A stretch of DNA of 8,952 nt, taken from NCBI GenBank assembly GCA_964474635.1, contig CAYYTT010000164.1:1-8952 (forward strand). Reading direction: 5' to 3'. The notes beneath the pieces were generated by a model. That model did not search any database and was not told where the DNA came from. It saw nothing but the letters and a program-made list of their open reading frames with translations. This DNA is from CAYUYV01 sp964474635 (GTDB taxonomy: Bacteria; Pseudomonadota; Alphaproteobacteria; JAJFIK01). Made by a program: the position numbers and the translations under genes. Below, piece by piece: positions 5,343-8,952 of this stretch; the stretch's first letter is position 1; every line of letters starts with the position of its first letter.

Positions 5343-6821
5343 TCAGGCCATGTGGGGAGCGCGGTCGACGGGGCGCTCCGGCGGCCGCGCCGCGGGCAAA
5401 GGGCCATCCACATGGGCGATGCGCATCAGGTTGGTGGCCCCGGGCGTGCCGAAGGGCAGGCCGGCGGTGATCACGAGCCGGTCGCCCGGATTGGCAAAGC
5501 CCTCGTGTTGCGAGACCGCGCAGGCCTTGCGCAGCATGTCGTCGATGTCGCTGGCGTCTTCGATGGGCACGCAGTGAATGCCCCAGGCGAGCGCCAGACG
5601 GCGCGCCGTATCGGCGGCCGGGGTCAGGGCCAGGATTGGCGCCTTGGGCCGCTCCCGCGCCGCCCGAAGCGCCGTTGACCCTGAGGACGTGTAGCAGACA
5701 ATGGCGCCCACATTCAGGGTCTCGGCCACTTCGCGCGCGGCCGCGGTGATGGCGTCCGCCGTCGTCTGGTCGGGTTCGGCGTGGTAGGACTGGATGATGG
5801 TGCGGTAGTTGGGGTCGTTCTCCACCGTCTCGGCGATTTTGTTCATGGTGCTGACGGCCTCGAGCGGATACTGTCCGGCCGCCGACTCCGCCGAGAGCAT
5901 CACCGCGTCCGCGCCCTCGAAAACCGCGTTCGAGACATCCGAAACCTCCGCGCGAGTGGGCACGGGCGCAGTGATCATGGATTCCAGCATCTGGGTCGCC
6001 ACCACGACCGGCTTGCCGGCAATGCGGGCGGCATGGACGATCTGCTTTTGCAGGCCCGGCACCCGCTCGATGGGCAGTTCCACGCCCAGATCGCCGCGCG
6101 CCACCATCAGCCCGTCGGAGAGATCCAGGATCCGGTCGAGATTGGTCAGGGCCTGGGGCTTTTCGATCTTGGACATGACAAAGGCGCGGCCCGCGACGAT
6201 CTTGCGGGTCTCGGCAACATCTTCCGCCCGCTGAACGAATGACAGGGCCACCCAGTCGACGCCCAGGTCGAGCGCGCGATCCAGGTCGCGCCGGTCCTTG
6301 TCCGACAGGGCCGACAGATTGAGGAGGGCGTCGGGCACGTTGACGCCCTTGCGATCCGACAGGCGCCCGCCCACCTCGACGGTGGTCTCGCAGAAATCAT
6401 CGCCCACATGATGCACGCGCAGGCGCACCTTGCCGTCATCCAGCAACAGATTGCTGCCCGGCTGGACGGCCCGGAAAATTTCCGGATGGGGCATGCCGAC
6501 CCGAGACTGGATCCCGGGGGTCAGGTCCAGGTCGAGGCGGAACGGGTCCCCGGTTTTGAGCACGATGGGCCCGTCGGCGAAGGTCGCGATGCGCAGTTTG
6601 GGCCCTTGCAGGTCCACCAGAATGCCGATGGGGCGGCTGCCTTCGGCTTCCACGGCCCTGATCATGGCGTGGGTCGCGGCCAGTCGGTCGTGGTCCGCGT
6701 GGCTCATATTGATGCGGAAGACGTCCGCTCCAGCCTCGTGGAGCTGGCGGATGCCCTCCGGCGTGGCCGAGGCCGGCCCCAGGGTGGCGATGATCTTCAC
6801 ATTACGGCGGCGGCGTTGCAT
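5343..6821 (-). CDS. pyk: Pyruvate kinase, probably potassium-independent type
   Basis: A 492-residue cytoplasmic glycolytic enzyme converting phosphoenolpyruvate and ADP to pyruvate and ATP, of normal family length. ATG 6821 is preferred over the in-frame ATG at 6848: GAGAGGG sits 9 bases upstream and family proteins begin R-R-x-x-K-I-I-A-T-L-G-P. The barrel domain carries R36 (FRINMSH), the catalytic lysine K218 with metal ligand E220 (MSKIEKP), D244 (ARGDLGVE), ATQMLESM (275-282) and PTRAEVSDV (288-296). The signature then reads MLSAESAAG (308-316), the form seen in alphaproteobacteria. The B domain lies at about 71-168 and the C-terminal regulatory domain at about 355-470. A Pro/Arg-rich tail (471-492) follows. 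D70-L71-Q72-G-P-K75-L-R-I78 has Leu, Gln, Lys and Ile where muscle enzyme has Thr113, Lys114, Glu117 and Thr120; published work links this pattern to activity without K+. The EamA gene lies 166 bases upstream on the same strand, far enough for pyk to have its own promoter. Confidence 0.97.
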   Translation of the reverse strand: MQRRRRNVKIIATLGPASATPEGIRQLHEAGADVFRINMSHADHDRLAATHAMIRAVEAEGSRPIGILVDLQGPKLRIATFADGPIVLKTGDPFRLDLDLTPGIQSRVGMPHPEIFRAVQPGSNLLLDDGKVRLRVHHVGDDFCETTVEVGGRLSDRKGVNVPDALLNLSALSDKDRRDLDRALDLGVDWVALSFVQRAEDVAETRKIVAGRAFVMSKIEKPQALTNLDRILDLSDGLMVARGDLGVELPIERVPGLQKQIVHAARIAGKPVVVATQMLESMITAPVPTRAEVSDVSNAVFEGADAVMLSAESAAGQYPLEAVSTMNKIAETVENDPNYRTIIQSYHAEPDQTTADAITAAAREVAETLNVGAIVCYTSSGSTALRAARERPKAPILALTPAADTARRLALAWGIHCVPIEDASDIDDMLRKACAVSQHEGFANPGDRLVITAGLPFGTPGATNLMRIAHVDGPLPAARPPERPVDRAPHMA

Positions 6822-6830
6822 GTCAGCGAT

Positions 6831-6837
6831 CCCTCTC
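6831..6837 (-). promoter_or_regulatory. Shine-Dalgarno sequence that fixes the pyk start
   Basis: GAGAGGG on the minus strand lies 9 bases before ATG 6821. It falls inside the extra nine codons of the longer reading from 6848, so the shorter protein is preferred. Confidence 0.7.
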
Positions 6838-6987
6838 TGGGCCCACACGACCGCCGCTCTTGAAAGGCCGCCGGTCGGTGCGCAAAGGCGCGGGCGGGGC
6901 AGCCTGGCGGAGCGGCGGTGAGGTGCGGTTGCGAGGCCCGGTCGATTGCGGCCACAGTCATTCGCGCTTTGCGAGCGGATGCAATCC

Positions 6988-7905
6988 CTAATTCATGTCT
7001 TTTTGCCGGGTCCGGCTGGCGAACCAGATGCCCGCTAGGACAATCGCGCCCCCAAGGGCCTGCCAGGGGCCAATGGATTCTGCGAGCACGAGCCAGCCAA
7101 GCACGGCGGCTGCGATGGGCTCTACCAGAATAACGAGCGCCGACAAGCCCGCGGGCACATGGCCAAGCGCATAGGCGAGCAGACCCTGGCCGCCCGCGTG
7201 GGAAATCCAGGCGAGGGCCAGAAGGGCGATCCAGCCCTGGGCGCGGTCGGGCAAAACGGGTTCGCCAAACGCAATCGTGATCGCAAGAAGGAGCGCGGCC
7301 GTCACGCATCCCGAGCCCAGCATCACGCGGGCCGCACTCATCCGGCGGCGGACCGAGCGGACCGACAAGACGTAACTGCCGAAAAAGAAGGCCGTCGCGA
7401 GGCCATAAAGGTCGCCAGCCAGATGGTCCGGCCTGAAAGCAAAACTGTCGCCAATGAGAACGACGGCGCCGATCATGGCCGTGCCAAGGCCGAGGAGAAG
7501 GCGACCCGAGACCCGCTCGCCGAGGAAAATCCAGGCCCCCGCCGTCACGATGACGGGTGAGAAATTGGCAAACAGGGTGGCATTGGCGACGCTCGTCTTC
7601 AGGATCGACAGGTGCCAGAACGTCAAATCCCCCGCGAACAGCACGCCGGGCAGCAGCATACTGCGGAAACTTACCGAAAGGTCCCAGGCGCGGCTGCCCG
7701 GCCCCTCCTCCAGGCGCACCATGGCCATCAGCAGCGGCAAGGCGAGGGCCACGCGCCAAAACGCGGTGGCAAAGGGGCCCAGCTCGCTGAGGCGCACCAG
7801 GATGGGCGAGGCGCCAATGGCAATGGCCCCGATAAAGAGGGCCAGGAAGGCAACGTCCAGGCCGCGCCCGGTTTCAGCGGCCGGGTTTTGGGGAGCCTCT
7901 GTCAT
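6988..7905 (-). CDS. EamA-family (drug/metabolite transporter) permease
   Basis: A 305-residue inner-membrane protein with about ten hydrophobic segments arranged as two EamA halves (about 17-150 and 163-297). The first half holds the family-type block TSVANATLFANFSPVIV (104-120) followed by FLGERVS (127-133). The second half repeats it as GLSALVILVEPIAAAVLG (253-270), ending in LAESIGPWQALGGAIVLAG (274-292). The conserved acidic residues are E130 and E276. EamA proteins export or import small metabolites such as amino acids or their derivatives; the substrate cannot be named. The frame is open to 8079, but the extra N-terminal residues are Arg/Gly-rich and lack membrane character. ATG 7905 has GAGG six bases upstream, whereas ATG 7911 directly abuts that GAGG, so 7905 is chosen. 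It is transcribed away from the gene at 8043 and ends 166 bases before the pyk start. Confidence 0.92.
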   Translation of the reverse strand: MTEAPQNPAAETGRGLDVAFLALFIGAIAIGASPILVRLSELGPFATAFWRVALALPLLMAMVRLEEGPGSRAWDLSVSFRSMLLPGVLFAGDLTFWHLSILKTSVANATLFANFSPVIVTAGAWIFLGERVSGRLLLGLGTAMIGAVVLIGDSFAFRPDHLAGDLYGLATAFFFGSYVLSVRSVRRRMSAARVMLGSGCVTAALLLAITIAFGEPVLPDRAQGWIALLALAWISHAGGQGLLAYALGHVPAGLSALVILVEPIAAAVLGWLVLAESIGPWQALGGAIVLAGIWFASRTRQKDMN

Positions 7906-7911
7906 GACCAT

Positions 7912-7915
7912 CCTC
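7912..7915 (-). promoter_or_regulatory. Shine-Dalgarno core that decides the EamA start
   Basis: GAGG on the minus strand sits 6 bases before ATG 7905 and 0 bases before ATG 7911. Only the downstream ATG has workable spacing. Confidence 0.55.
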
Positions 7916-8032
7916 GTCTTTCGCTGATCCCGCCGGCACAGATCCGAGGACTGGCTGGCGTGTCCCGTGCCCCTGGGGTAGGCCTTAAGGCCCCGCACCG
8001 GCCAATGTCCGGCGCGCCTCGTTGGATCCGAC
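7916..8032. promoter_or_regulatory. Divergent intergenic region with a 12-base palindrome
   Basis: This gap separates the EamA start (-) from the GGCT-like gene start (+), so it should hold promoters for both. It contains the perfect palindrome GGCCTTAAGGCC at 7981-7992, with CCCCTGGGG just to its left. The palindrome could be an operator for a dimeric regulator acting on both genes. It could also be chance, since GC-rich DNA often makes such sites. I found no clear -35/-10 pair. Confidence 0.4.
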
Positions 8033-8042
8033 GGGAGGCCCC

Positions 8043-8876
8043 ATGATCGCAAGCCCCGGGCAACCGGCCGTCCACCCATTCCTCGCGTCCTTAAGCGATG
8101 CGGACAAGATCCGCTTTGCCTTGTCCTATCCCTTCGCCCAGGCCTCCGGCTCCTTCGTCTATGCGGATGGGCAGGTGCACAGCCTGACGGCCTTCGACGT
8201 GGAGGACTGGCCCGCGGCGCGGGTTTTGGGCGACCGGGATGACATGGATCTCATGGATGTGCTCGGCCCCAGCCATTACGCGGATCTGACCTTGCCCCGT
8301 GCGCCCGTGCTGGCCGTTGGCTCGAACGCGTCGCCCGAGCAGCTTGCCCGTAAATATGCCGGCACGCGTGATGTTATTCCCACGGTGCGGGTCCGTGTCG
8401 CCGACCACGCCATTGTTTATGCCGCCCATGTCACCGGATACGGCTCCATCCCGGCGACGCTGCACCATTGTCCGGGCGCGACGGCCTTTGCCTATGTGAA
8501 CTACCTGACCGACGCCCAGCGCGCGCGCATGGACGCCACCGAGACCCTGGGCAAGCATTACGCCTTCACGGTTCTGCATACGGCCGATATTCGCCTTGAG
8601 AACGATGACCGGGTGGAAGATGTGGCCGCCTACATCGCCATCCAGGGCGTGATCGCCCGGAATGGGATGGCGGTGCCCTTAAAGGAAATCGATCAGCGCA
8701 CGCCCAAGATGGATCCGCTTGACCAGATCCGTGTCGAGAGCTACCTGCGCGACCACCTGGAGCCCAATATGCCGCTTGAGGATTATATCCTTGCCCAAGT
8801 GCGCGACCGGGCCGTGCGGGTGGCCCGGGAAGAGGCCATGCAGGATTTGTCCATCCCAACACGGATCAAATCCTGA
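8043..8876 (+). CDS. Uncharacterised protein with gamma-glutamylcyclotransferase-like motifs
   Basis: A 277-residue soluble protein. ATG 8043 has GGGAGG at 8033-8038, four bases upstream; an in-frame TTG at 8022 is a weaker alternative. I do not recognise a named family. The middle third follows the layout of the gamma-glutamylcyclotransferase (GGCT/AIG2-like) fold. P88-V-L-A-V-G-S-N95 ends the first strand, where GGCTs have YGSN. Y133-G-S-I-P-A-T-L140 is followed by C143-P-G-A and a hydrophobic strand to Y154. Then come LTDAQRARMDATE (155-167) and Y173-A-F-T-V-L. In GGCTs the matching segment reads I-A-T, P-G, then L-D-x-x-E with a catalytic Glu, which here would be E167. Residues 1-85 and the Leu/Glu-rich tail from about 220 have no counterpart that I know. 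No signal peptide or membrane segment is seen. The fold assignment rests on motif order only, so the reaction is left open. The gene is divergent from the EamA transporter. Confidence 0.7.
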   Translation: MIASPGQPAVHPFLASLSDADKIRFALSYPFAQASGSFVYADGQVHSLTAFDVEDWPAARVLGDRDDMDLMDVLGPSHYADLTLPRAPVLAVGSNASPEQLARKYAGTRDVIPTVRVRVADHAIVYAAHVTGYGSIPATLHHCPGATAFAYVNYLTDAQRARMDATETLGKHYAFTVLHTADIRLENDDRVEDVAAYIAIQGVIARNGMAVPLKEIDQRTPKMDPLDQIRVESYLRDHLEPNMPLEDYILAQVRDRAVRVAREEAMQDLSIPTRIKS

Positions 8877-8906
8877 CCTTTGGCGTGGGGGGGCGCGGGG
8901 GCGCGG

Positions 8907-8952
<46 letters not shown>

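Noticed and set aside
6797..7759. Minus-strand frame of 320 codons overlapping the EamA gene
   Set aside because: It is the same strand in another frame, rich in Arg, Gly and Pro with no hydrophobic periodicity. The EamA frame explains the region.

Overview
The window reads as chromosomal DNA from a GC-rich alphaproteobacterium. The coding bias is strongly toward G/C in the third position. The pyruvate kinase carries the MLSAESAAG form of its signature. The nuclease opens with the GYD.NFL-type start that I recall from alphaproteobacterial homologues. The convergent gap holds a GAGCGCTTTC...GAAAGCGCTC palindrome of a kind I recall as dispersed in alphaproteobacterial genomes. I cannot place it below class. 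The sequence ends in a 45-base run of G, so it is most likely a whole short contig, possibly from a metagenome, with an artefactual end.

Layout. Bases 1-303 hold the broken tail of an ImmA/IrrE-type regulator gene (+). Bases 510-1760 encode a DNA/RNA non-specific endonuclease with a C-terminal lamin-tail-like domain (+), followed by an intrinsic terminator. A gap of about 540 bases follows, with hairpins and a run of degenerate 15-base tandem repeats. Three + strand genes come next, spaced 49 and 67 bases apart: a saccharopine dehydrogenase-like reductase (2305-3357), a secreted TPR protein (3407-3985) and a membrane-anchored alpha/beta hydrolase (4053-5087). A convergent gap with two strong palindromes separates them from pyruvate kinase (5343-6821, -) and an EamA-type transporter (6988-7905, -). 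A divergent gap leads to a conserved-looking protein with gamma-glutamylcyclotransferase-like motifs (8043-8876, +).

How the genes work together. The left end (regulator remnant plus nuclease, visibly more A/T-rich) looks like accessory DNA. The rest looks like ordinary chromosomal housekeeping and peripheral metabolism. The three + strand genes may share a transcript, but no shared pathway is evident. I see no convincing new multi-gene system. The items most worth a second look are the nuclease-LTD protein with no signal peptide, the 15-base repeat array in the reductase leader, the potassium-independence signature in pyruvate kinase, and the GGCT-like protein at the right end.
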